DNA of 37,577 nucleotides, taken from contig ONFL01000114.1 of NCBI GenBank assembly GCA_900317095.1, forward strand, positions 1 through 37,577, read 5' to 3'. Below the pieces are notes generated by a model. It was not told where the DNA came from and did not search any database. It worked only from the letters and a program-made list of their open reading frames with translations. The position numbers and the translations under genes were made by a program. This stretch comes from an uncultured Eubacteriales bacterium (lineage in GTDB: Bacteria > Bacillota > Clostridia > Lachnospirales > Lachnospiraceae). Shown here piece by piece: positions 15,602-25,662 of the stretch; within the stretch, counting starts at the first letter, position 1, and every line of letters starts with the position of its first letter.

Positions 15602-17521
15602 ATGAAAGACGGATTTTTGAAGACAGCTGCCGCCACCCCTCTGATCAGGGTGGCGGACTGCGGCTTTAACGCGCAGCAGATCATGAAGATCATGGACAGG
15701 GCGGCGCAGCAGGGTGTCCGCCTTCTGGTCCTGCCTGAGCTGTGCATCACCGGCTATACCTGCAGCGATCTTTTCCTGCAGGAGAGCCTTCTGGACAGCG
15801 CCTGGCAGGCCCTCCTGCAGCTGGCTGAGCACAGCAGGGGACAGAACATGGTGACCGTAGCCGGTCTGCCTGTCCGGGTAAAGGGAGTTCTTTACAATGC
15901 GGCAGCTGTTCTGTGCGAGGGGAAGATCCTGGGAATGGTGCCCAAGACATTTATCCCCAACTATTCTGAATTCTATGAGGCCAGGCATTTTCACAGCGGG
16001 GCCGGGGTGGATACCATGGTCCGGGCCGGAGGCGCCCTGGTGCCGTTTAGCACGGATCTGCTCTTTTGCTGCCGGCAGATGCCGCAGTTTGTGCTGGGCA
16101 TAGAGATCTGCGAAGACCTGTGGGCTCCCTGTCCTCCGGGGATCCGGCATGCCCTCAACGGGGCCACGGTCATCGCCAATCCTTCGGCAAGCGATGAGAC
16201 GACCGGAAAGGACATTTACCGCAGGCAGCTGGTCTGCGGCCAGTCCGGAAGCAGAGTCTGCGCTTACGTGTACGCGGACGCCGGAGAGGGTGAATCCTCT
16301 ACCGATCTGGTCTTTGCCTCCCACAACCTGATCTGCGAGAACGGATCTCTGCTTGCCGAGGCGGAGCGTTTTAAGAACCAGGCGGCGGCAACAGAGCTGG
16401 ACCTGCAGAAGATCGTCAGTGAGAGGCGGAGGATGATCACATTCCAGCCCCGCTTCGATGCCTCTTACCGGACCGTGGAATTTGACCTGCAGCCTCAGCA
16501 TACGCAGCTGACCCGCTGGGTGGATCCCCATCCTTTTGTGCCGGAGAGGGCATCAGACCGCGAGCGCCGCTGTGAGGAGATCCTGACCATACAGGCCATG
16601 GGCCTTAAGAAACGTCTGGACCATACAGGCTGCAGCAGAGCTGTCATCGGCATTTCCGGCGGACTGGATTCCACCCTTGCCCTGCTGGTCACCGTCCGGG
16701 CTTTTGATATGCTGGGCATTGCCAGGCAGAATATAGAAGCGGTGACCATGCCCTGCTTCGGAACGACAGACCGCACTTACCGCAACGCCTGCCGGCTGGT
16801 AGAGCGGCTGGGAGCCTCCCTTAAGGAGGTCAACATCCGTGAGGCTGTAACCCTGCATTTTCGGGATATTGGCCAGGACAGCGCTGTCCATGACGTGACA
16901 TACGAGAACGGGCAGGCCCGGGAGAGGACCCAGATCCTGATGGACATAGCCAACCGGACCGGGGCGCTGGTGGTCGGTACCGGAGACCTTTCCGAGCTGG
17001 CTCTGGGCTGGGCGACCTATAACGGCGACCACATGTCCATGTACGGCGTGAATGCTTCCGTCCCCAAGACCCTTGTCCGCCATCTGGTCCGCTATTATGC
17101 AGATCAGACTGACAGCCCGGATCTTAAGGAGACTCTGCTGGACATTCTGGACACACCGGTAAGTCCCGAGCTGATCCCGCCGGAGAACGGAACGATCAGC
17201 CAGAAGACAGAGGATCTGGTGGGTCCCTACGAGCTGCATGATTTCTTCCTCTACCATGTGATGCGTTTCGGCAGACATCCGGCGCTCGTCTACCGGCTGG
17301 CCAAAAAAGCATTTGCGGGAGAATTCGAAGATGAGATCATCCTGAAATGGCTGAAGACATTTTACCGGAGATTCTTCGCCCAGCAGTTCAAGCGGTCCTG
17401 TCTCCCGGACGGACCAAAGGTCGGCTCGGTCGCTCTGTCACCCCGCGGAGATCTGCGGATGCCCAGCGATGCCAGTGTCCGTGTCTGGATGCAGGAGCTG
17501 GATCAGCTGCAGGATCATTAA
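15602..17521 (+). CDS. nadE: Glutamine-dependent NAD+ synthetase
   Basis: Last step of NAD synthesis: amidates nicotinic acid adenine dinucleotide using ATP and glutamine-derived ammonia. 639 residues in two parts. The N-terminal nitrilase-type glutaminase (1-275) has the complete Glu46-Lys115-Cys170 triad (LPELCITGY, PKTFIPNYSEFYE, EICEDLWAP). The C-terminal synthetase (about 310-639) has the PP-loop GISGGLDST (350-358), VGTGDLSELALGWATYNGDHMSMY and a C-terminal KVGSVALSPRGDLRMPSD segment. The start follows fbp by six bases with only a weak purine-rich site, consistent with coupling. It is the long, ammonia-channelling form. Confidence 0.97.
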   Translation: MKDGFLKTAAATPLIRVADCGFNAQQIMKIMDRAAQQGVRLLVLPELCITGYTCSDLFLQESLLDSAWQALLQLAEHSRGQNMVTVAGLPVRVKGVLYNAAAVLCEGKILGMVPKTFIPNYSEFYEARHFHSGAGVDTMVRAGGALVPFSTDLLFCCRQMPQFVLGIEICEDLWAPCPPGIRHALNGATVIANPSASDETTGKDIYRRQLVCGQSGSRVCAYVYADAGEGESSTDLVFASHNLICENGSLLAEAERFKNQAAATELDLQKIVSERRRMITFQPRFDASYRTVEFDLQPQHTQLTRWVDPHPFVPERASDRERRCEEILTIQAMGLKKRLDHTGCSRAVIGISGGLDSTLALLVTVRAFDMLGIARQNIEAVTMPCFGTTDRTYRNACRLVERLGASLKEVNIREAVTLHFRDIGQDSAVHDVTYENGQARERTQILMDIANRTGALVVGTGDLSELALGWATYNGDHMSMYGVNASVPKTLVRHLVRYYADQTDSPDLKETLLDILDTPVSPELIPPENGTISQKTEDLVGPYELHDFFLYHVMRFGRHPALVYRLAKKAFAGEFEDEIILKWLKTFYRRFFAQQFKRSCLPDGPKVGSVALSPRGDLRMPSDASVRVWMQELDQLQDH

Positions 17522-17543
17522 GTAATCATGTGATGGAAATTTT

Positions 17544-17589
17544 CTCCCCCGGCAAAGGATTTTTTTAGATAAGATTCTTGTCGGGGGAG
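17544..17589 (+). promoter_or_regulatory. Long inverted repeat between nadE and addB
   Basis: CTCCCCCGGCAA (17544-17555) and TTGTCGGGGGAG (17578-17589) can form a 12-bp stem with one G-U pair and a 22-base loop containing seven T. It has no T-run after the 3' arm, so it is not a standard terminator. It may end the nadE transcript inefficiently or control addB, whose start is 30 bases on. Confidence 0.5.
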
Positions 17590-17618
17590 TATTTATATAC
17601 AGAACGGAAGGTGGATAG

Positions 17619-20600
17619 ATGTCATTTCAGTTTATTCTGGGAGGGAGCGGCAGCGGTAAATCCGCCCTGCTGCATAAACTGGCTGTAGAGCAGTCTCTGG
17701 CGGAGCCGGGCCGGCAGGTCCTGGTGATCGTGCCGGAGCAGTATACGCTGATGACCCAGCGGCAGGTCCTGCAGGCTCATCCGCGGCACGCCATGATGAA
17801 CATAGACGTGCTCAGCTTTGAGCGGCTGGCTCTGCATGTTTTTTCTGATCTCGGCGAGAATATGGACCGCTTTCTGGACGACGCCGGAAAGGGAATGATC
17901 CTGCGCCGCCTGCTGGCCGAACATGAGAAGGAGCTGCATGTTTTCAGGGGAAATATCCGCCGCCAGGGCTTTGTGGAAGAGATGAAGACCATGATCAGCG
18001 AGCTGCTCCAGTACGCGGTCAGCCCGCAGCTGCTGCGGCAGAAGGCCGCCCTGGTAAGCTCTGATACCCGGCTTTTCGAAAAGCTTCATGACATAGGCCT
18101 GATCTACAGCAGCTTCATGGATTTCATTCACGAAAAGTATATGACATCGGAGGAGGTCCTGGAGCGGCTGGCCCAGCTGGCGCCGTCTTCGGACTTTATC
18201 CGCGGCAGCCTGATCTATATGGATAATTTCACCGGTTTCACGCCGGTCCAGTACCATCTCATGCGGGCACTGATGACGACGGCAGACAGCCTGACTATGA
18301 CGCTGACTGTCCGGGGAGAGGGATCCTTTGAAAATCCGGAGCCTGATGATCTCTTTTATCTTACAAAGGTGACGCAGAAGAAGCTGGAGAAGATCTGCCG
18401 CGAGGAAGGGATACCAAGAGGGGAGGACCGGGTACTGCACCAGCAGCGGCGCTTTCTGTCTTCAGGAGCCGGGGACCTGGCAGCTCTGGAGGCCGGCCTT
18501 TTCAGCCGGCAGGCGGCGCCCCTGAGGGGACAGACACCGCAGCTGACCCTGCTGCGCTGCGCAGATCCGGAGGAGGAGATCCGCTGCATCGCTTCCCAGA
18601 TCCACGCCCTGGTGCGCGGCGGCATGCATTACAGTGACATTGCCGTGGCAGCGGGAGACCTGGAAAGATTCACCGGCCATGCCCGCATCTGGTTCCGCCG
18701 TTATGATATCCCCTGTTTTTTCGATTGCAGAAGGGATATCTCGGAAAATATGCTGGTACGCTTTATAAAGTCCCTGCTGGATATGCTGGAGAAAAACTTC
18801 TCTTATGAGACGACATTTGCCTGGCTGCGCAGCGGCCTGACCGTTTTTGCTGACGAAGATGTGGACCAGCTGGAAAATTACTGTCTGAAATACGGCATCC
18901 GCAATCTGAAAAAGTGGAAGCGGGAATGGACGATGGCAGACGGGGAAGAGGAGAAAAAGCTTCTGCCGCACCTGAATGAACTGCGGGAGGCCTTTTTGAA
19001 CCCGCTGGGGGAACTGACAGCACATTCTCCCGGAGCCAGCTGGCAGACGACAGAGCTGATCCGGGCTCTTTACCGCTGCCTTGTGAAGATCGGCGTAAAA
19101 GAAAAGATCTCGCAGTGGCAGCAGCGTTTTGAGGATGAGGGAGACCTGGACAGGGCCAGACAGTACAGTCAGATCTATGATGTGCTGATAGGGGTTCTGG
19201 AGAGGATCCACATGATCCTTGGCAGTGAAAAGCTGACTGTACGGGAATTCTCCGATGTTTTGGAGGCCGGTCTGTCCCAGGTGAAGATCGGCGTCATTCC
19301 GCCGGGCGCCGACCAGGTGACATTCGGTGATATCCGGCGGACCAGGCTTGACAATGTCAAAGTACTCTTTTTCGCAGGTATGAATGAGGGAATCGTGCCC
19401 AGGACCGGTGTGCGGACCGGAATCATAACAGACCAGGAGCGGGAGCTGCTGGCAGAGTGCGACCTGGAGCTGGCGCCGATGGCCCGGGAAGACATCCGCA
19501 CAGAGCGGTTCTACATTTATGCCTGCCTGACAAAACCTTCTCAGCGGCTGGTGGTCAGCTGGTCAGACCGGGATATGGCAGGAAAGGAAGAACTGCCTTC
19601 CGGTGTCCTGCGGGATATCTGCGGCATTTTCCCGGATCTGAAGGAGGGATCTGGAAAAGAACTTCTGCAGGCGGGCATAGATGTGCGCAGCGCCTGGGGG
19701 AGTATGCTGGACGGACTGGCAGACAGTGTGAAAGGCAGACGGCCGGACCAGAGCTGGCTGCAGACGGCCGGCTGGTTTCTGGCCAGCGGCAGCTATGGCA
19801 TGCGCAGCCGGCAGATCTGGGACGCAGCCTTTTTCCGTCACAGCGACGAGAAGCTTTCTGCGGCGGCCATAGACGCCGTGTACGGCAAAAGTCTGTCAGG
19901 CGGCATTACCATGCTGGAACGCTATGCCGCATGCGCTTATGCTCATTTTCTGGAATACGGCCTGCGGCTTGCTCCCCGGCGGGTCTATGAACTTTCACCT
20001 CCGGATATCGGCACCCTTATGCACCGGATCCTGCAGCTCTTTACAGACCGGGTCAGGGCGAGGGGAAGGACCTGGCATGATCTGGATGATGGCACAAGAG
20101 ACGAGCTGGCGCTGCGATGCGTCAGGGACGCGGCGCAGGAATATGGCTTTGGCATTTTCTCAGATACAGGGCGGGGAAAGTTTCAGCTGGAAAGGATCAG
20201 CGAGACAGCCCGCTTTACGATCTGGGCTCTGCAGCAGCAGATCATAAAAGGCCAGATGGAACCGGAAAAAGCAGAGCTCCCCTTCCGCCTGCAGCTGGCA
20301 GCCGGCCAGGGCCGGGAGCTCTATCTGCGAGGCCGCATAGACCGGGTGGACAGCGCTTTCAGGGACGGCTGCAAATATCTGCGGGTCCTGGACTATAAGA
20401 CGGGAAAAACAGATTTTTCATATCCCAGGATCTACTACGGCCTGCAGATGCAGCTGCTCTTTTACATGGACGCTGTCTGCCGGCAGGCCGGAGCAGGCCG
20501 CGGCCCGGCCCTGCCCGCGGGAACATTTTATTACAATGTCGATATTCCGCTCCTGAACGGAAGCGGGGAGGCGGACCTTGAGACCCGGCCGGATCCGCAG

Positions 20601-21017
20601 CAGATCCTGAGCGAGCTTGCCCTTAAGGGAGTGAGCCTGGCAGATGAGGATCTGACGGGCATAAGGCTCATGGATGCCGATCCGGGCCGGGCGCCCAGGG
20701 TTCTTCCCCTGCGCGTGAAGAAGGATGGGACTCTTTATAAAGATTCAAGCGTTGTCAATGAGGAGCAGTTCCGGGAAATGTCTGACTATGTGAAGAAAAA
20801 GGCCGGGAGCCTGAGCGGTCAGCTGTTCGGGGGCAGGATAGCTGTAGATCCCTGCCGTCTGGGCAGCGGATCATCATCCTGCACCTACTGCAGTATGCGC
20901 GCGGTCTGCGGTTTTGATGCTTCCATAGAGGGATTCCGGATCCGCAATCTGCCCGGCATCAGTAAGGATGAATTTTTCAACAGCATCAGTAAAGGAGGCG
21001 GCGGCAATGGGAAATAA
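17619..21017 (+). CDS. addB: AddAB helicase-nuclease subunit AddB
   Basis: B subunit of the AddAB complex, which resects double-strand breaks for RecA-dependent repair. 1132 residues. The Walker A motif GGSGSGKS is at about 8-15. The C-terminal RecB-type nuclease has VLDYKTGKTDF with Asp925 and Lys927. The iron-sulphur cysteines are all present: Cys772 (YAACAYAHFL) and C-x2-C-x5-C at 1088, 1091 and 1097 (CTYCSMRAVC), as in Bacillus AddB. GGAAGGTGG precedes the ATG. The stop overlaps the addA start by 11 bases, so the subunits are probably translated in a coupled way. Everything needed for activity appears intact. Confidence 0.96.
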   Translation: MSFQFILGGSGSGKSALLHKLAVEQSLAEPGRQVLVIVPEQYTLMTQRQVLQAHPRHAMMNIDVLSFERLALHVFSDLGENMDRFLDDAGKGMILRRLLAEHEKELHVFRGNIRRQGFVEEMKTMISELLQYAVSPQLLRQKAALVSSDTRLFEKLHDIGLIYSSFMDFIHEKYMTSEEVLERLAQLAPSSDFIRGSLIYMDNFTGFTPVQYHLMRALMTTADSLTMTLTVRGEGSFENPEPDDLFYLTKVTQKKLEKICREEGIPRGEDRVLHQQRRFLSSGAGDLAALEAGLFSRQAAPLRGQTPQLTLLRCADPEEEIRCIASQIHALVRGGMHYSDIAVAAGDLERFTGHARIWFRRYDIPCFFDCRRDISENMLVRFIKSLLDMLEKNFSYETTFAWLRSGLTVFADEDVDQLENYCLKYGIRNLKKWKREWTMADGEEEKKLLPHLNELREAFLNPLGELTAHSPGASWQTTELIRALYRCLVKIGVKEKISQWQQRFEDEGDLDRARQYSQIYDVLIGVLERIHMILGSEKLTVREFSDVLEAGLSQVKIGVIPPGADQVTFGDIRRTRLDNVKVLFFAGMNEGIVPRTGVRTGIITDQERELLAECDLELAPMAREDIRTERFYIYACLTKPSQRLVVSWSDRDMAGKEELPSGVLRDICGIFPDLKEGSGKELLQAGIDVRSAWGSMLDGLADSVKGRRPDQSWLQTAGWFLASGSYGMRSRQIWDAAFFRHSDEKLSAAAIDAVYGKSLSGGITMLERYAACAYAHFLEYGLRLAPRRVYELSPPDIGTLMHRILQLFTDRVRARGRTWHDLDDGTRDELALRCVRDAAQEYGFGIFSDTGRGKFQLERISETARFTIWALQQQIIKGQMEPEKAELPFRLQLAAGQGRELYLRGRIDRVDSAFRDGCKYLRVLDYKTGKTDFSYPRIYYGLQMQLLFYMDAVCRQAGAGRGPALPAGTFYYNVDIPLLNGSGEADLETRPDPQQILSELALKGVSLADEDLTGIRLMDADPGRAPRVLPLRVKKDGTLYKDSSVVNEEQFREMSDYVKKKAGSLSGQLFGGRIAVDPCRLGSGSSSCTYCSMRAVCGFDASIEGFRIRNLPGISKDEFFNSISKGGGGNGK

Positions 21018-24000
21018 ATGGACACAGCAGCAGAAGGACGCAATAGAAAGCAGGGGATGCAGCCTGCTGGTTTCCGCGGCTGCCGGCTCTGGAAAGACTG
21101 CCGTTCTTGTTGAAAGAATCGTGCAGATGATCAGCAGTCCCGACGACCCGGTGGATATAGAGCGGCTTCTTGTCGTGACATTTACAAATGCGGCAGCAGC
21201 CCAGATGCGGGAGCGCATAGGCAAAAGACTGGATGAGCGGATCGGGGAAAGACCGCAGGACGGGCGGCTGCGCAGGCAGAAAATGATGCTTTCAGGCGCA
21301 CCCATCTCCACGATCCACAGTCTCTGCAGAGATCTGATAGAAAATCATTTCGATGTGCTGGATATAGATCCTTCCTTCCGCATAGGAGATGATAAAGAGA
21401 TAGAGATCCTCAAAGCAGATACCGCAAAGGATGTACTGGAGGTCTACTATTCTTCCGGGGATGCAGCCTTTGCGGAGTTTGCCCGTTGCTATGCGTCCGC
21501 CAGATCGGACCAGAATATCGTGAACGCGGTCCTGGATGTCTACCGGATGGCGGACAGCTTTCCGGACCCGGATTACTGGCTGGACAGCTGTCTTAAATGG
21601 TATCAGGTAGATCCCGGCCGCCCGGAAAGCCTGTCCGGCTTCGCTCGGACACTGCTGGAGATCGCGAAAGGTCAGATCCGGCAGGCTCTTTCCCTGCTGG
21701 AGCGGGCAAGGGCGCTCTGCCGGGAGGATGCAGTCCCGGATTCCTATACCGGGGCCGTAGAAGAGGCGGCAGAGAGCCTGGAGAAGCTGCTGCCTGATGA
21801 GGAGGACGCGGCAGCTGACCTGGAAAAATACGAGAAGCTGCGCGCGGGTCTGGAGGGATTCAAACTGAAGAATATGCCGCCTCTCAAGGCGGCCCAGAAG
21901 ACGGAGACCTCTGAGCAGGTCAGCAGACTGCGCAGCGATGCCAAAAAGATCATCCAGGATCTGCGCGCAGAATATTTCCCCGGAGATCTGAAAAGCTTCG
22001 CAAGGGAGATGGCTTATCTTTATCCTTATGTAAAAACGCTCTGCACGCTGGTGCGCAGCTTTGCCCGGCAGTTCCGCCAGGAGAAGAAAGACCGCAATAT
22101 GCTGGATTTTTCAGATCTGGAGCATGAGGCGCTGCGCCTGCTGGTAAGATTTGAAAGGAGGGAAGACGGGAGCCTTGCGGCGGTACCCACAGATATTGCC
22201 GACCAGCTGAGCGGCTGGTATCAGGCAGTGATCTGTGACGAATATCAGGACAGCAACCGGGTCCAGGAGCTGATACTGGACACGCTCTCAGGGGGCAGGC
22301 AGGGAAAGGATGACCGCTTTATGGTCGGAGATGTCAAGCAGAGTATCTATGGCTTCCGTCTGGCAGATCCCACCATTTTCATGGAAAAATACGACCGCTG
22401 GAATGCTTTTGAGCAGGGCGGACGGGAGAGAGTCATCCACCTCCATAACAATTTCCGCAGCCGCAGGCATATCCTGGACGCGGTGAACTTTATATTCAGC
22501 AAGATCATGCGCCGGCAGGTGGGCGGGATAGAATATGATCAGGACGCGGCCCTTGCGGGGCCTGAGGGCCCCGGCATATACCCGCCCGCGCAGGGGCTGC
22601 GGACTGCCTCCCGTACGGAAATGCTTTTGATCAATTATTCCGGGGATCCGGCGGGAGAGGACGCGGATCAGGAGATCCTGCCCCGGGAGCAGGTGGAGGC
22701 CTCGGTGATCGCCGACCGCATCGTTCAGCTGACAGACCCCGAAAGCGGCCTGTCCGTATATGACAAGGATCAAAAAAAATACCGTCCTCTGCAGTACCGG
22801 GATATCGCCATCCTGCTCCGTTCGCCGTCCGGTGATGCAAATGGGATCGTGAATACGCTGGCAGCCCGGGGAATCCCTGCAGCTGCCGAGCTGAAAAAGG
22901 GATTTCTGGACGCTCTGGAGATCCGGGTCATGAAGTCTGTGCTCAGTGTGATAGATAATCCGCACCAGGACATTCCCCTGGCGGCGGTCCTTGTCAGTCC
23001 CATCGTGGGTATGACCGGGGAGGAGATGGCCCGCATGCGGGGACAGAAGGAGGGGGACCTCTTTGACGCGGTGCAGGAGAATGAAGATCCCGCTGCCGGG
23101 AGCATCAAGACAAAAAAGTTCCTGAAGAGCCTGGAAAAGCTGCGCCGGGCTTCCCATTACATGGAAATGAATGATCTGATCCGTCTCATCTATGACGAGA
23201 CCGTCTATTATGACTATGTGAGGGCGCTCCCTGCCGGACGCCGCCGGCAGGCCAACCTGGACCTGCTGCTGCAGATGGCGGTAAATTTTGCCCAGAGCCG
23301 GATGAGCGGTCTCTTCCGTTTCCTGCGCTATCTGGAGAATATAGAAAAGACAGAGCAGGATATCGGAGAAGCTTCCGTGCCGGATGAGGAGGGCGGCCTC
23401 GTAAGGGTCATGAGCATCCATAAGAGCAAAGGCCTGGAGTTCCCCATAGTCTTTCTTGGCGGTATGGGCAAACAGTTCAACATGAATGACAACAAAAAAG
23501 CGGTCCTTCTCGATCCCCATTATGGGATAGGGATGGACGCCGTAAACTGCAGGGGAAGGGTGAAGGTGAAGACCATATTCAGCAGGATCATCAGCCGGCA
23601 GATAAGGAATAACCTGCTCGCGGAAGAGCTGCGTCTGCTCTATGTGGCCATGACCCGGGCCGAGGAACTGCTGATCATGGTGGGGACCACAAAGGACGCA
23701 GACAAAGCGCTGAAGGACTGGAGCGGGACCGCAGATGCCGGCCGGCCCTTCACGGCAGGGGAGATCCTTAAGGCCAGGTCTTACCTGGACTGGGTCATTC
23801 CCTGTATCTGGCACTCCGGGTCCGGCGGGAACCTGCGCCGTTATTGCCCGGACGCAGCCAGAGTCGGCGGCAGGCAGCCGGAAGAAGGCGTCGGTCTTTT
23901 TGAAGCCCATGTCATAGAAGGCGCCGGACTGTTTGACACCAGTCTGGTACAGGCAGCAGAAGGAAAGCTTAAGAGAGAAGATCTGGAGAGGCGGGTGCGC

Positions 24001-24795
24001 AGCGCGTCGGATACAGAAAGCGGCAGGAAGAGGGCAGCCCTGCTGCAGGAGGACAGTCTCTGGCAGTATCCCTGGAAGGAAGAAGCCGGGCTGAAAGGGA
24101 AATACACTGTTTCCGAACTCAAGCGGGCTGCTTATGAACAGGAGGAAGAGGCAGAACAATTCTATCCTGTTCAGAAGCAGGAGCAGGAACCCCAGGAAGA
24201 AGAAGTGCCGGCTTTTATGCTGGACGGAGGGTCAGCGCAGGGGAAGACGGAGGAAAAGTTCACGCCCGCCCAGCGGGGCACTGTCTGGCACAGGTTTTTG
24301 GAGCTGCTGGATTTTGCCCATGTACCCGAAAAGGATCTGCAGACCTGGGTGAAGGGTCAGCTTCAGGAGATGACCCGGTCCGGCAGACTGACAGAAAAAG
24401 AGGCTGCCCTCATATCTCCCCGCCGGATAGAGGGACTGCTGGCCTCCCCTCTTGGCAGGAGAATGGCAGCGGCGGCGGCCAGGGGTGATCTGCACAGGGA
24501 GAGCCAGTTTATGGCCCAGATCCCTGCCAGCCTGATCCGGCCCGGTATTTCCTCCGGCCGCAGCGTCATAATCCAGGGTGTTGTGGATGCCTGGTTTGCA
24601 GAAGACGGGAAGATCTGCCTGTTGGATTACAAGACAGATTATGTCACAGAGGACAACTGCCGGCAGATATTGACAGAACGATACGCGGTCCAGCTGGATT
24701 ATTACAGCTATGCCCTTGAAAAGATCACCGGCCTGCCGGCAGCCGAAAAAATACTTTACAGTCTGCGGCTGGGCCGCGAAATCCCGGTTCGTTGA
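21007..24795 (+). CDS. addA: AddAB helicase-nuclease subunit AddA
   Basis: UvrD-like 3'-5' helicase and nuclease of AddAB. 1262 residues from the chosen ATG. Helicase motifs: QKDAIES (Q-like), SAAAGSGKTAVL (motif I, about 23-34), VTFTNAAAAQMRERI (Ia), VICDEYQDSN (II), GDVKQSIYGFRLADP (III), LHNNFRSR (IV), VMSIHKSKGLEFPIVFLGG (V) and LLYVAMTRAEELL (VI). The C-terminal nuclease has Asp1207 and Lys1209 in LLDYKTD. GGAGG lies about nine bases before the ATG within the end of addB; an in-frame ATG 39 bases further upstream lacks a ribosome site. Its final codons contain the TTGACA of a likely promoter for the methyltransferase gene. Confidence 0.97.
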   Translation: MGNKWTQQQKDAIESRGCSLLVSAAAGSGKTAVLVERIVQMISSPDDPVDIERLLVVTFTNAAAAQMRERIGKRLDERIGERPQDGRLRRQKMMLSGAPISTIHSLCRDLIENHFDVLDIDPSFRIGDDKEIEILKADTAKDVLEVYYSSGDAAFAEFARCYASARSDQNIVNAVLDVYRMADSFPDPDYWLDSCLKWYQVDPGRPESLSGFARTLLEIAKGQIRQALSLLERARALCREDAVPDSYTGAVEEAAESLEKLLPDEEDAAADLEKYEKLRAGLEGFKLKNMPPLKAAQKTETSEQVSRLRSDAKKIIQDLRAEYFPGDLKSFAREMAYLYPYVKTLCTLVRSFARQFRQEKKDRNMLDFSDLEHEALRLLVRFERREDGSLAAVPTDIADQLSGWYQAVICDEYQDSNRVQELILDTLSGGRQGKDDRFMVGDVKQSIYGFRLADPTIFMEKYDRWNAFEQGGRERVIHLHNNFRSRRHILDAVNFIFSKIMRRQVGGIEYDQDAALAGPEGPGIYPPAQGLRTASRTEMLLINYSGDPAGEDADQEILPREQVEASVIADRIVQLTDPESGLSVYDKDQKKYRPLQYRDIAILLRSPSGDANGIVNTLAARGIPAAAELKKGFLDALEIRVMKSVLSVIDNPHQDIPLAAVLVSPIVGMTGEEMARMRGQKEGDLFDAVQENEDPAAGSIKTKKFLKSLEKLRRASHYMEMNDLIRLIYDETVYYDYVRALPAGRRRQANLDLLLQMAVNFAQSRMSGLFRFLRYLENIEKTEQDIGEASVPDEEGGLVRVMSIHKSKGLEFPIVFLGGMGKQFNMNDNKKAVLLDPHYGIGMDAVNCRGRVKVKTIFSRIISRQIRNNLLAEELRLLYVAMTRAEELLIMVGTTKDADKALKDWSGTADAGRPFTAGEILKARSYLDWVIPCIWHSGSGGNLRRYCPDAARVGGRQPEEGVGLFEAHVIEGAGLFDTSLVQAAEGKLKREDLERRVRSASDTESGRKRAALLQEDSLWQYPWKEEAGLKGKYTVSELKRAAYEQEEEAEQFYPVQKQEQEPQEEEVPAFMLDGGSAQGKTEEKFTPAQRGTVWHRFLELLDFAHVPEKDLQTWVKGQLQEMTRSGRLTEKEAALISPRRIEGLLASPLGRRMAAAAARGDLHRESQFMAQIPASLIRPGISSGRSVIIQGVVDAWFAEDGKICLLDYKTDYVTEDNCRQILTERYAVQLDYYSYALEKITGLPAAEKILYSLRLGREIPVR

Positions 24796-24819
24796 CATTT
24801 TCAGTAAATATATTAAAAT
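24792..24819 (+). promoter_or_regulatory. Promoter for the methyltransferase-hslO pair
   Basis: TTGACA (24792-24797, overlapping the addA stop), 16 bases, TAAAAT (24814-24819), 40 bases ahead of the next start. Confidence 0.62.
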
Positions 24820-24858
24820 AAGAAAGACTCTGAAAATAAAAAGGGGGAAAAGCAGAAA

Positions 24859-25662
24859 ATGGGAGCAGAACAACAGCAAGGCACAGCGCAGGCTTACAGC
24901 GGATTTGCCCAGGTCTATGATGCCCTCATGGACAATGTTCCCTATGATGAGTGGACAGCTTATCTCATATCCCTGCTGCGTCAGTATGGAGCAGAAGGCG
25001 GGATCGCGGCAGATCTGGGCTGCGGGACCGGCAAGGTGACCAGACGGCTGGCCAGGGCCGGTTACGACATGATCGGCATAGACAGTTCCGGGGAAATGCT
25101 CGGCATAGCCAGGGAGAACTCCCCGGCCGGCATCCTTTATCTGCAGCAGGATATGCGCAGCTTTGAGCTCTACGGAACCGTGCGCGCCTGTGTCAGTCTC
25201 TGCGACAGTATGAATTATCTGCTTTCCGAAGAGGATCTGCTGCAGGTCTTCCGGCTGGTCAATAATTATCTGGATCCCGGCGGCGTCTTTATATTTGACA
25301 TGAATACTATCTACAAGTACCGGGAAGTCCTGGGAGAGCAGACCATAGCGGAAAACCGCGAGGACTGCGCCTTCATCTGGGATAATTATTATTACGGGCA
25401 GGAAAGGGTCAACGAATATGACCTGAATATTTTTGTCCGTGAACAGAATGGACTCTACAGAAAATACAGAGAGATCCACTATCAAAAGGGGTATGAACCG
25501 CAGCAGGTATGCGCTCTTCTGGAAGAGGCCGGCCTTAAGGTCCGTGCCGTCTATGACGCATTTACAAGAAACGCTCCCCGGCCGGACAGCCAGCGGCTGT
25601 ATTTTATAGCACAGGAGTGCAGCAAGAAGAAAGAACTGCCGGGGACAGGAGGAATACTATGA
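24859..25662 (+). CDS. Class I SAM-dependent methyltransferase
   Basis: A 267-residue Rossmann-fold methyltransferase. Motif I is AADLGCGTGKVTRRLA (about 50-65), followed by GYDMIGIDSSGEMLGIARE (acidic loop for SAM ribose), QQDMRSFEL, and VSLCDSMNYLLSEEDLLQVF. The middle contains PGGVFIFDMNTIYKY and the end RPDSQRLYFIAQE. This is the small-molecule-like methyltransferase type often annotated only as 'class I SAM-dependent methyltransferase'; the substrate cannot be read. A GGGGG-rich site precedes the ATG. Its last four bases (ATGA) contain the hslO start, so the two are translationally coupled. Confidence 0.87.
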   Translation: MGAEQQQGTAQAYSGFAQVYDALMDNVPYDEWTAYLISLLRQYGAEGGIAADLGCGTGKVTRRLARAGYDMIGIDSSGEMLGIARENSPAGILYLQQDMRSFELYGTVRACVSLCDSMNYLLSEEDLLQVFRLVNNYLDPGGVFIFDMNTIYKYREVLGEQTIAENREDCAFIWDNYYYGQERVNEYDLNIFVREQNGLYRKYREIHYQKGYEPQQVCALLEEAGLKVRAVYDAFTRNAPRPDSQRLYFIAQECSKKKELPGTGGIL

